Shown piece after piece: positions 19,010 through 26,985 of a stretch of DNA of 64,000 bases (the stretch's first letter is position 1; each line of letters begins with the position of its first letter). Below the pieces are notes generated by a model. It saw only the letters and a program-made list of their open reading frames with translations. It did not search any database and was not told the origin of the DNA. The DNA is from an uncultured Eubacterium sp. (GTDB lineage Bacteria; Bacillota; Clostridia; Lachnospirales; Lachnospiraceae), in assembly GCA_958446835.1 (NCBI GenBank), contig CAUCXT010000006.1, positions 29,268-93,267 on the forward strand. Reading direction: 5' to 3'. The position numbers and the translations under genes are program-made.

Positions 19010-19447
19010 CTACTTCGTCAGCTCAGCCACAACCTGATTGATAACCTTACCATCAGCCTTACCCTTTAACTCACTCATGACAGCCTTCATAATCTGTCCC
19101 TTGTTCTTGGTGGCGAGAACGTCGGCAAACTTCTCGTTGAGGATTGCGGCAACCTCCTCTGCAGAGAGCATTTTAGGAGCGAACTCGCTCATAATCTCGT
19201 ACTTCTTCTTGTAGTCGGCGAGAAGTTCTGTTCTGTCGGCAGGGCAGGTATCTATCTGCTCCTTGACGGTCTTAATTTCCTTTAAGATTGCCTCAACAGC
19301 CATATCATCAGGAATGTCCTCACGGCAGCCTGCGTCAATTCCCTTCTTCTTGACTGCGGATACAAGGTCGGCGATGGCGTCCTTTCTGAATTTATCTTTT
19401 GCCTTCATAGCGGCAATCATAGCGTCCTGTAATTCTTTTAATTTCAT
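19010..19447 (-). CDS. yqeY: GatB/YqeY domain protein
   Basis: 145 residues, the normal length of YqeY. The N-terminal helical part (MKLKELQDAMIAAMKAKDKF) and C-terminal GatB-tail-like domain (NKGQIMKAVMSELKGKADG) are typical. The family resembles the tRNA-binding tail of amidotransferase subunit GatB and may bind tRNA; an exact function is not established. AGGAAG lies upstream of the ATG. Confidence 0.93.
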   Translation of the reverse strand: MKLKELQDAMIAAMKAKDKFRKDAIADLVSAVKKKGIDAGCREDIPDDMAVEAILKEIKTVKEQIDTCPADRTELLADYKKKYEIMSEFAPKMLSAEEVAAILNEKFADVLATKNKGQIMKAVMSELKGKADGKVINQVVAELTK

Positions 19448-19604
19448 AATAAAACTTCCTTTCTGTCATATTTTGAAATATTGTAAATTTCAACTGCTCT
19501 ATATTATACTCTCAAAAAATTGTGATAACAAGTAGATTGATAGTATAATCACATGTTTATAAGGTTAAACAAAGTATAGTTTGACGTGAGATTAAATTAA
19601 TGTA

Positions 19605-19722
19605 GATATGATTTGGAATAAAACAAGAACAATACAGATATAATTCGGAACAAAATTAAAATAGTGTTGATATTGTTCCGAATAATATCAAAATAACATT
19701 GATATTATTCGGAATTATGTAT
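19605..19722 (+). repeat. 32-bp tandem direct repeat (3.7 copies)
   Basis: Units start at 19605, 19637, 19669 and 19701, an exact 32-bp period. Each begins GATAT and carries ATTCGGAA or a variant (ATTTGGAA, GTTCCGAA, ATTCGGAA). The last unit lies inside the promoter of the following gene, so these look like operator sites. The rest of the 19448-19764 gap holds no gene. Confidence 0.8.
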
Positions 19723-19727
19723 ATAAT
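19699..19727 (+). promoter_or_regulatory. Promoter embedded in the 32-bp repeat array
   Basis: TTGATA at 19699-19704, 17-nt spacer, TATAAT at 19722-19727. The spacer contains the ATTCGGAA motif of the fourth repeat, so a protein bound there would cover the promoter. Confidence 0.75.
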
Positions 19728-19764
19728 AGTTAAATAAAAGCTTATTGGATAGGGGATGAGATTG

Positions 19765-21627
19765 GTGAAAACTTGTAAAGAAATGGCACTTATCTGGAAC
19801 GTGACAGAGAGAAGCATTACAAAATTTTGTAAAGAAGGAAAAATTCCGGGAGCTGTGAAGTATGGGAGAAGCTGGCAGATTCCCGACAATGCCGCAAAAC
19901 CTGCCGACGGCAGAATTTCATCCGGAAGATATGTCGGGAAAAATATCGGTGAGGATAGGAAGCCATTGCCAATCGGTATTTCTGATTATGTGCGTGCACA
20001 GTCGGAATATTATTATGTGGATAAAACTTTATTAATCAAGGATTTTCTGGATAAAAAGCCTTTGGTGTCCCTTTTTACAAGACCAAGGCGTTTTGGAAAG
20101 ACGTTAAATATGGATATGCTCAGGGTTTTCTTTGAAATTTCCAAGGAAGATACATCGCGATATTTTAAGGACAAGGCAATATGGAAATGCGGGGAAGAGT
20201 ATCGGGTTCATCAGGGAAAATATCCGGTCATATTTCTTACTTTTAAGGATGTGAAGTTTGACACATGGGAAGCGACGATTGACAAGATTAGAGGTCTGCT
20301 TCAGGAAGAATACGGCAGACATCAGGAGCTGTTGGAAAGTGATAAGCTTTCAAGGTATGAGAAGGAATATTTTGCTAAAATTCTTGATAGCACCGCAAAT
20401 GAAGTCGAGCTTACCTCAGCGCTTGAAAAGCTCTCCAAAATGCTTGCAGTTCATTGGGGGAAGGTGCCTGTCATAATTATTGATGAATATGATACACCTA
20501 TTCAGGAAGGCTATTCAAAGGATTTCTATGAAGAGATTATAGCTTTTATGAGAAATTTCTTCTCAGGGGCTTTTAAAGATAATAAAAATCTTTCCTACGG
20601 TTTCCTCACCGGTATTCTGCGTATTGCGCAGGAAAGCATATTCAGTGGACTAAATAACTTGACGGTAAATTCTGTGATGGATGAGGAATATGACCGCTAT
20701 TTTGGATTTACCGGGGATGAAGTCGAAAAAATGCTTGCTTACTACGGAGTATCGGAAAAGGAGAAAGAGTTAAAAGACTGGTACGATGGATATTTATTCG
20801 GCAACGAGGAAATCTACAATCCATGGTCAGTGATTAACTATATATCAAAGGGCTGCATTCCGCAGGCATATTGGGTCAATACAGGAAAAAATGAGATTTT
20901 AGAGGATGTTCTGCGTGTCGTGACAGATGACATCACGGAGCGATTGTATTCGCTGCTACAGGGAGAAAAGGTTATCGCAAGAATAGACCAGAATGTTATC
21001 TACAGGTCACTTGCGGAGGACCCTGCCAACATTTACAGTCTGCTGCTGGTGGCAGGATATTTGAAAGCTCCGAAAAAACAGCTGCAGGCGGATGGGTCAT
21101 ATCTGTGTGAGGTTTCTATTCCGAACAGGGAGATTGCCGCCGTATATAAGAGCGAGATATTGTCGCATTTATTGCAGATAGGTGCGATTACCAGAACAAC
21201 ATCAAATAAGATTGCGGAAAGTATCTATGCAAATGATTATAAGAAACTTCAGAAGGCTATCACGGAATATATGGATAAATCCGTAAGCTTTTATGATGCC
21301 GGGGCGGAGGGCTTTTATCATGGATTGGTTCTTGGCTTGGTAGCGCTGATGGATAACCAGTATAAAATTAAATCAAACAGGGAAGCCGGGGATGGAAGGT
21401 ACGATATATGCATGCTTCCAAGGGAGGACAAATATCCGGGAATCATTATGGAGCTTAAGTGGAAGAAGGATTTGAGTGAGGAGGAGCTTGGCAGGCTTGC
21501 GAAGGAAGCTTTGCTTCAGATTGACGAAATGCGCTATGACACTGAGCTTAGGGAAGCCGGAGTAAATGACATATTGAAGCTTGGAATCGCATTTTCCGGG
21601 AAGAAAGCCTGTGTGAATACAATATAG
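19765..21627 (+). CDS. HTH-fused AAA-ATPase-like / PD-(D/E)XK nuclease-like protein
   Basis: 620 residues from GTG 19765, chosen because AGGGG lies 9 bp upstream; ATG 19756 would abut that site. The first ~45 residues (IWNVTERSITKFCKEGKIPG, YGRSWQIP) form an excisionase/MerR-like helix-turn-helix. An AAA-ATPase-like domain follows with P-loop-like RPRRFGKTLNMDML near residue 106 and Walker B VIIIDEYDTPIQEGY. The C-terminus has GRYDICMLP...IIMELKW, a PD-(D/E)XK pattern. This family (AAA-ATPase-like plus PDDEXK_9) is expanded in Lachnospiraceae; its role is unknown. The 32-bp repeats upstream suggest autoregulation by its own HTH. A paralogue without HTH is at 40990. Confidence 0.85.
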   Translation: MKTCKEMALIWNVTERSITKFCKEGKIPGAVKYGRSWQIPDNAAKPADGRISSGRYVGKNIGEDRKPLPIGISDYVRAQSEYYYVDKTLLIKDFLDKKPLVSLFTRPRRFGKTLNMDMLRVFFEISKEDTSRYFKDKAIWKCGEEYRVHQGKYPVIFLTFKDVKFDTWEATIDKIRGLLQEEYGRHQELLESDKLSRYEKEYFAKILDSTANEVELTSALEKLSKMLAVHWGKVPVIIIDEYDTPIQEGYSKDFYEEIIAFMRNFFSGAFKDNKNLSYGFLTGILRIAQESIFSGLNNLTVNSVMDEEYDRYFGFTGDEVEKMLAYYGVSEKEKELKDWYDGYLFGNEEIYNPWSVINYISKGCIPQAYWVNTGKNEILEDVLRVVTDDITERLYSLLQGEKVIARIDQNVIYRSLAEDPANIYSLLLVAGYLKAPKKQLQADGSYLCEVSIPNREIAAVYKSEILSHLLQIGAITRTTSNKIAESIYANDYKKLQKAITEYMDKSVSFYDAGAEGFYHGLVLGLVALMDNQYKIKSNREAGDGRYDICMLPREDKYPGIIMELKWKKDLSEEELGRLAKEALLQIDEMRYDTELREAGVNDILKLGIAFSGKKACVNTI

Positions 21628-21753
21628 AAATTTATACTAGGGACGTACTTGTTATAAATACGGAAATCGTTTATAATGCTATATAGTTTACGAAATAATA
21701 TAAAAATATATTTCTAAGACGATTGCAAAAAATAGATAATCGGAGGCAAAGAC

Positions 21754-23088
21754 ATGGGAGTTAAATATGACTGCGTGACATGGAGCGTTGACAAGAATAC
21801 TACACACATGTTTGAGTGGTATCCGGAGAGCCCAAGCATAACAAGGCTGCCGGATAATTACACTGTGAGCGTGGATAATCAGACATTGATTCACAAGCCT
21901 TCGGGAACTCCGATGATTAAATACGAGGACAGGGAGTTTAAGATTCTGACCAACATCATGGATTGGGAGATGTATATATGTCTCAACCAGAAGGAGGGCT
22001 TCGTCACATTTGAGAATAATGGGGAGGTAAGGATTGGCGCGGTTGTCGCAGGCGGCGCGGGAGACTGTCTTATGACAATCAGGGGTGATTCGACCCTTAT
22101 TTACCATGATTCTATATGGAGTGAGGCGTCCATCGCGATACAGGGAATGAAGATTAAGGGGCGGATGGATGATATCCACAAGAACCTTCCGTTTATCTAC
22201 TGCCATAATTTTACCGCGACGGATACCAAGATATACGATATAAACCGCATTTATGCGAAGGGAAGTATTACGCTGAAAAATGTGTTTATCCGCGATGAGT
22301 CGGATGAGAGCAGGTATGTGCATGACGCGTTGGACAGAGAGCTTATGCCGGGAATGTATATCCGTTCGGGAATGGGAATGATGGTTGAGGACTCTGATAT
22401 TTACATACATAATTATATTGAGGATTTCATGCTCACGCTGGTAAGGTCGCACATTGTGGTTCACAATCTGGTTTCCAAGAAACTTGCGGTAAATTCATTG
22501 AGTCGTATCTTTCTTGATAATTCCATTCTGGATGTTGAGAGAAGCAACAGCACGGAGGCGGCTACAACACTTGATTTGATTTACATTAAGAGTGGCAATC
22601 TCATTCTCAAGAATGATTCAAGTATCAATGCGAAGAACGAAGCCAATCAGATTATGGAATATGCATGTATCACGCTTGGCGAGGGCAATATCGTCATCAG
22701 CAACAGTAAGATAAGGACAACGGCATATCCAAAGGCAATCAATATGATGTGCTACGGTGATATGGTTGTCAATCCGACAGGCGGTGCGGTGAGAATGAAC
22801 TTCGGTTTTGCCCCGCTTGTGGCGTACGCGGAGGCGTTCAGGTTCAAGACTGAGCTAAATGGATATAAGATGTGGGTTTATGTTAACGGAAGAGTAGTTA
22901 CCCATGTGGAATGTATCTCAGGCGCGGATTATCTTGAGGATTTTGACCCTAAGGCATATAAGATGTATGTGCAGAGCTGCCTGTCGAGAATAATTCCGGG
23001 GCCGGAGGGGCAGAACAAGCTTGCTCTTATGGCAGCGTCGGTTCTGGCGGGTAACAGGGATGGAATACTTCGTATTGAGGCGGATTGA
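21754..23088 (+). CDS. Beta-helix-like protein of unknown function
   Basis: 444 residues with CGGAGG upstream of the ATG. I do not recognise a family. The middle (about 110-340) is a run of short beta-strand-like turns with regular N, D, S and I/V positions (SHIVVHNLVSKKLAVNSLSR, NLILKNDSSINAKN, NIVISNSKIRTT), which suggests a right-handed parallel beta-helix. No signal peptide or membrane segment is seen, unlike secreted pectate-lyase-type proteins. The C-terminal ~100 residues are different and end with a helix (QNKLALMAASVLAGNRDGI). A short ORF follows 15 bp downstream behind a good ribosome binding site. Confidence 0.6.
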   Translation: MGVKYDCVTWSVDKNTTHMFEWYPESPSITRLPDNYTVSVDNQTLIHKPSGTPMIKYEDREFKILTNIMDWEMYICLNQKEGFVTFENNGEVRIGAVVAGGAGDCLMTIRGDSTLIYHDSIWSEASIAIQGMKIKGRMDDIHKNLPFIYCHNFTATDTKIYDINRIYAKGSITLKNVFIRDESDESRYVHDALDRELMPGMYIRSGMGMMVEDSDIYIHNYIEDFMLTLVRSHIVVHNLVSKKLAVNSLSRIFLDNSILDVERSNSTEAATTLDLIYIKSGNLILKNDSSINAKNEANQIMEYACITLGEGNIVISNSKIRTTAYPKAINMMCYGDMVVNPTGGAVRMNFGFAPLVAYAEAFRFKTELNGYKMWVYVNGRVVTHVECISGADYLEDFDPKAYKMYVQSCLSRIIPGPEGQNKLALMAASVLAGNRDGILRIEAD

Positions 23089-23103
23089 TTTGGAGGAGAA
23101 AAA

Positions 23104-23250
23104 TTGAAACAGTGTATGGATGTGTCCAAGGTGGTATCCGACATGCTTGAACAGTAGAGAAGAAAGGGCGGCACCGTGACCATAATCACTATAGACAGTG
23201 AGGTTGCAGGCTTTATAGCGTTAGCGTTGTTTGCAAAAAAAAGACACTAA
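23104..23250 (+). pseudogene. Short ORF interrupted by an in-frame TAG
   Basis: TTG at 23104 sits 6-7 bp after GGAGGAG. The frame gives 17 codons (LKQCMDVSKVVSDMLEQ), a TAG at 23155-23157, then 30 more codons in the same frame (RRKGGTVTIITIDSEVAGFI and on) ending with TAA inside the terminator stem. It may be a 17-residue peptide, a decayed gene, or two pieces of one gene. No family recognised. A GTG at 23176 could restart translation. Confidence 0.4.
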
Positions 23251-23299
23251 ATGTGTTTCTGCCATTAGACATAAGCGAGGACGATATTTAGTGTCTTTT
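23239..23299 (+). terminator. Intrinsic terminator
   Basis: Perfect 14-bp stem AAAAGACACTAAAT / ATTTAGTGTCTTTT, closing the unit that starts with the beta-helix-like gene. Confidence 0.8.
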
Positions 23300-23365
23300 A
23301 AGTTATATTTAATTATGATAAAATATGATAACACATTTGTGGAAAAATGTAAGTACAAATTATAT

Positions 23366-25276
23366 TTATGATATAATAATCTCCACATTTTTTCTGTTTT
23401 CAGGAACCTCTATTCTTATGCGGTACAGGCTGTGCTTCCAGCACAGCATAAGTCTTGGGTCGGTAATCGGAAGCTCTTCAATCTGTATGTTGAAATCAGA
23501 ACAATCTGAATAAGCAGAGAGTTCAGAATATTCTGAGTGAAGAGACATTTTTCCAAGACTGCCGATATTGATTGCGTTGGTTTTAGTGTCAATGTTACTG
23601 CCGTCTCCCTCCGTCATCTGCACTACAGGTTTTTCATAGGTTATGAAATTGAGTATCACGGAATGTCTTGTGTCATCATCAACATTATCGACATTATCGA
23701 AGCTCCAGCTATCATTTAGCTTAATACCGGAAGCGGATAGAAGCACGCTTCGGGTGTAATTCTTGATATGCGCCTCAGTCGGGTATGCCTTGGCGATATC
23801 CATTGATATTTCGCCGCCGTCCGCGGTGAAGCTATGGTGTATATCGGTGGCACGGTATTCGGGTCCGTTCATCTCCATAATACCGTTTATTGTAGGGAGA
23901 TTGTGGTAGTCGGACTGCATGGCCCATATCTCATAGCGCTGTGCTGAGAAGGTCTTTTGCGTGTAGCTCTCAACGCCGATATCAGCGAGGAGGGGGCTTC
24001 CGTTTTTGTACAGAGTGATACTGCCGGTGTCATTGTGGTTGTGGCTGTCATCGTTGTCACCGCATTTGACGGCGGCGGTGTAGGCATCGTTTCGCGCAAT
24101 CCACAGACCGACACTTGGATAGAATATTTGCGGATGGAGGATTGGCGCATCGGTGTTTTCGGAGAGGATGTCCTTTCGCGTGAATACCTCCTGAAGGCGG
24201 TAGTATAGATTGTTCTCATCCAGCTGGAATTTTTCCGGGTTGCGCTTGTAATCCTGTGCGGCAAAGGTGGATAGATTATCCAGTCCGCATGCCTTGCCGA
24301 ACAGGTACTCACGCGTTCCGGCGCGCCCGGCGACAGGGGAGCAGTCCGCAAAATTGATATAGTATTTGTCATCGACATGGACATTCAGTATGTACAGTGC
24401 AATGTTCTTTATTTTTTCATTGTTCCACAGAGAATTGAAATATCCGTCCGTTATGCGGCACAGGATATCGAGCGTCTGGTAGAGGCACAGCCCGGCGTGG
24501 CGGTAGTATTGGGCGCCTTCGTCACAGCAGCCGTCATCGCCGTAGTCCTTGAGAAAGAAATCGGTGCTTTCACAGGCTTTTTTAAATACAACATGTCTGA
24601 TATCGTCCGAAAAAGGCAGGAGAAAGGCGGACAGAAGGACGTTCTGTGTACACCAGATTGTCCAGTTGCACATCTCCTCATCGCCGTTGCCCATCCACCA
24701 GAAATGCTTCGTTGTGTATGGTGTGATGACGCGCTTTTCCACTTCGTCGATGATTCGTGAGCTTATGAGAGGGCTGAATGTGTCAAGCTCATCCCTCAGA
24801 AGATAGTAGACCGTGGCGAGTACGGCTGCCGTATCACAGGAAAACAGTTCGATAACCGGGTTGGAGGTATCTGGAAGGATAAGTATGGGTGAGCTTCTAA
24901 AATAGGCGTTGTGTGCCGGGTGCTGCCATGCGCTCTCATCGCATATCGCAAAAATACCATTTATGATATCATCCATAAAACGCCCGGAGTGCTCCACACA
25001 TTCTGCGAGCACGAGCGCATCCAGAGCTTTTCTCTTTACAAAAAGCCTGTCCTCATAGTGTACTCTGTTTCCGGTTCTGTAGAATTCGCAGAAATCGGTT
25101 GCTTTAAGATACGGATAGTCGAAATCAAGGAAAGTCTCTCCTCGTTTGACAAGCTCACGGCGAGCTTCATCATCAATGTTTTCCCACGCACTGCGCTCAC
25201 ATCCCTTAGGATATGGGGCAAGTTCAGAAAATGCATGCATATCGTCTGAAAAATGTTCACTTATTTCTTTAAACAT
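23366..25276 (-). CDS. Heparinase II/III-family polysaccharide lyase
   Basis: 636 residues with an alpha/alpha-toroid-like N-terminal half and a beta-sandwich C-terminal half. The lyase core motif SHNHNDTGSITLY lies at residues 411-423 (His412, His414), with SDYHNLPTING near 455 contributing another histidine. Such enzymes cleave uronic-acid polysaccharides (heparin, heparan, or related) by beta-elimination, leaving a 4,5-unsaturated uronate. No signal peptide is visible, so it probably acts on imported oligosaccharides in the cytosol. It is divergent from the GH88 gene, which would process its product. Substrate specificity is inference. Confidence 0.85.
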   Translation of the reverse strand: MFKEISEHFSDDMHAFSELAPYPKGCERSAWENIDDEARRELVKRGETFLDFDYPYLKATDFCEFYRTGNRVHYEDRLFVKRKALDALVLAECVEHSGRFMDDIINGIFAICDESAWQHPAHNAYFRSSPILILPDTSNPVIELFSCDTAAVLATVYYLLRDELDTFSPLISSRIIDEVEKRVITPYTTKHFWWMGNGDEEMCNWTIWCTQNVLLSAFLLPFSDDIRHVVFKKACESTDFFLKDYGDDGCCDEGAQYYRHAGLCLYQTLDILCRITDGYFNSLWNNEKIKNIALYILNVHVDDKYYINFADCSPVAGRAGTREYLFGKACGLDNLSTFAAQDYKRNPEKFQLDENNLYYRLQEVFTRKDILSENTDAPILHPQIFYPSVGLWIARNDAYTAAVKCGDNDDSHNHNDTGSITLYKNGSPLLADIGVESYTQKTFSAQRYEIWAMQSDYHNLPTINGIMEMNGPEYRATDIHHSFTADGGEISMDIAKAYPTEAHIKNYTRSVLLSASGIKLNDSWSFDNVDNVDDDTRHSVILNFITYEKPVVQMTEGDGSNIDTKTNAINIGSLGKMSLHSEYSELSAYSDCSDFNIQIEELPITDPRLMLCWKHSLYRIRIEVPENRKNVEIIIS

Positions 25277-25672
25277 ATAAAATCCTCCATATTATAAAAA
25301 GATTAAGATTCGGGTAATTGTGAAAACAGGGTATGGCTGATGCTGTATACTAATAAAATCACACCGTTGCATAGTTTTATTGCTTTACGTCATTCAATAA
25401 CCGGGTAAAAAATATAGGCAATTGTCAGTCTTGAATTTTGTATAATATTAGTATTATTATATAGAAAAAAGCTGAAAATTACAGTATGCAATCTATAAAA
25501 TATTTACTATTTTGTTTTCGTTTTAACATATAATTTCGGGCTTTTAAATTCAGACTGTAGATAGCAGATAACAATAAATTTAAAATATATGGGGGTAATC
25601 AGTGCCATATTGATTGAAGGTAATGCTATACATTTTATACGGATTATGGGGCGAGGAGGTTTTGAGTAAGCT
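25277..25672. other. Divergent promoter region of the lyase/GH88 pair
   Basis: 396 bp, AT-rich, no gene. It must hold promoters in both directions; TATAAT at 25441 is the clearest -10-like element for the plus strand, but no matching -35 is clear. No operator motif is recognised and no regulator gene is adjacent. Confidence 0.5.
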
Positions 25673-26872
25673 ATGAAAAAATATTTTGAGAACTATAAAT
25701 GTATTAGTAATGAAGAGATTAACGGTGGGTTGGATTTTGCGGTGAGACAGATATTACATGTTCTTCCGGAGTTCACTGATTATTTTGAGAAGGCGTACAG
25801 TGAGGGCGGTTTTTATAAGCCTACCGGAAACGTGGACTGGACAACAGGCTTCTGGACCGGGGAGATATGGCTTGCGTATGAGTATGTGACTGATAACCAG
25901 GATATGTTTGAGGCGAGTGCGGCAGATAAGCTTAAGGCGGCTGCACAGGTTCAGATGGAATCATTTCTTGACAGAATCGACAATAAGATTGAGGTAGATC
26001 ATCACGATATGGGATTTCTGTATTCGCCGTCATGCGTTGCTGGATATAAGCTTACAGGTTCGGGTGTAGGACGTGAGGCTGCGATAAAGGCCGCAGACCA
26101 GCTTATGACAAGATTCCGTCCAATAGGAGGCTTTTTGCAGGCGTGGGGTTCTATGGATTCACCGGATAATTGCAGACTTATTATAGACTGTCTCAATAAT
26201 CTACCGCTCCTATATTGGGCGAGCGATGTGACAGGAAATAAAAAGTACCGCGAGGTGGCTGATAAACATATACATACGGCAATAAGTAACCTCATAAGGG
26301 AAGACTATTCCACATGGCATACGTTTTTCTTTAACCCTGAGACGGGAGCACCGGATCATGGAGCAACATGTCAGGGCTACAGGGACGGCTCAGCATGGGC
26401 GCGCGGTCAGGCATGGGGTGTGTATGGAATTGCAACAGCCTATAAGTATACAAGGCGGGAGGAGTATGTTCCTCTGTTTGAGAAGGTGACGGAGTACTTT
26501 CTTGAACATCTTCCAAAGGACTTAGTGCCTTACTGGGATCTTGAATTTACCGATGGCGATGAGCAGCCGCGCGATTCGTCAAGTGCTTCGATAGCGGCGT
26601 GCGGCATGCTTGAGATGAGCAGGTATTTAGATGAGGATAAGGCGGCATATTATAGGGACATAGCCGGGAAAATGATGAAGTCGGTGTATAACAATTATGC
26701 TGTAAAGAACTTTACACAGTCAAACGGACTGGTTCTTCACAGCACCTATTCGAACCATTCACCGTACAATACCTGCAACCACTATGGCGTTGACGAGTGC
26801 AATATATGGGGGGATTATTTCTACATGGAGGCGCTCACAAGGCTCCTAAAGAATTGGAAACAGTATTGGTAA
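25673..26872 (+). CDS. Unsaturated glucuronyl hydrolase (GH88)
   Basis: 399 residues, normal for GH88. Family motifs are VDWTTGFWTGEIWLAYEY at residues 54-71, DHHDMGFLYSPS with catalytic-type Asp112, RGQAWGVYGIATAYKYT and DSSSASIAACGMLE. The enzyme removes the 4,5-unsaturated uronic acid from the non-reducing end of lyase products. No signal peptide, consistent with intracellular action. GAGGAGG lies 13 bp before the ATG, a long spacing. Pairs with the divergent heparinase II/III gene. Confidence 0.93.
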   Translation: MKKYFENYKCISNEEINGGLDFAVRQILHVLPEFTDYFEKAYSEGGFYKPTGNVDWTTGFWTGEIWLAYEYVTDNQDMFEASAADKLKAAAQVQMESFLDRIDNKIEVDHHDMGFLYSPSCVAGYKLTGSGVGREAAIKAADQLMTRFRPIGGFLQAWGSMDSPDNCRLIIDCLNNLPLLYWASDVTGNKKYREVADKHIHTAISNLIREDYSTWHTFFFNPETGAPDHGATCQGYRDGSAWARGQAWGVYGIATAYKYTRREEYVPLFEKVTEYFLEHLPKDLVPYWDLEFTDGDEQPRDSSSASIAACGMLEMSRYLDEDKAAYYRDIAGKMMKSVYNNYAVKNFTQSNGLVLHSTYSNHSPYNTCNHYGVDECNIWGDYFYMEALTRLLKNWKQYW

Positions 26873-26985
26873 AAATCAGAAAAGATTAAAATATATTTTG
26901 TAAACAATGGTAATATTTTTAGAAATATGATAAAATTATTTTATATGAGTACAATATACTTAAGATGAAACGGAGGATTATTAGA

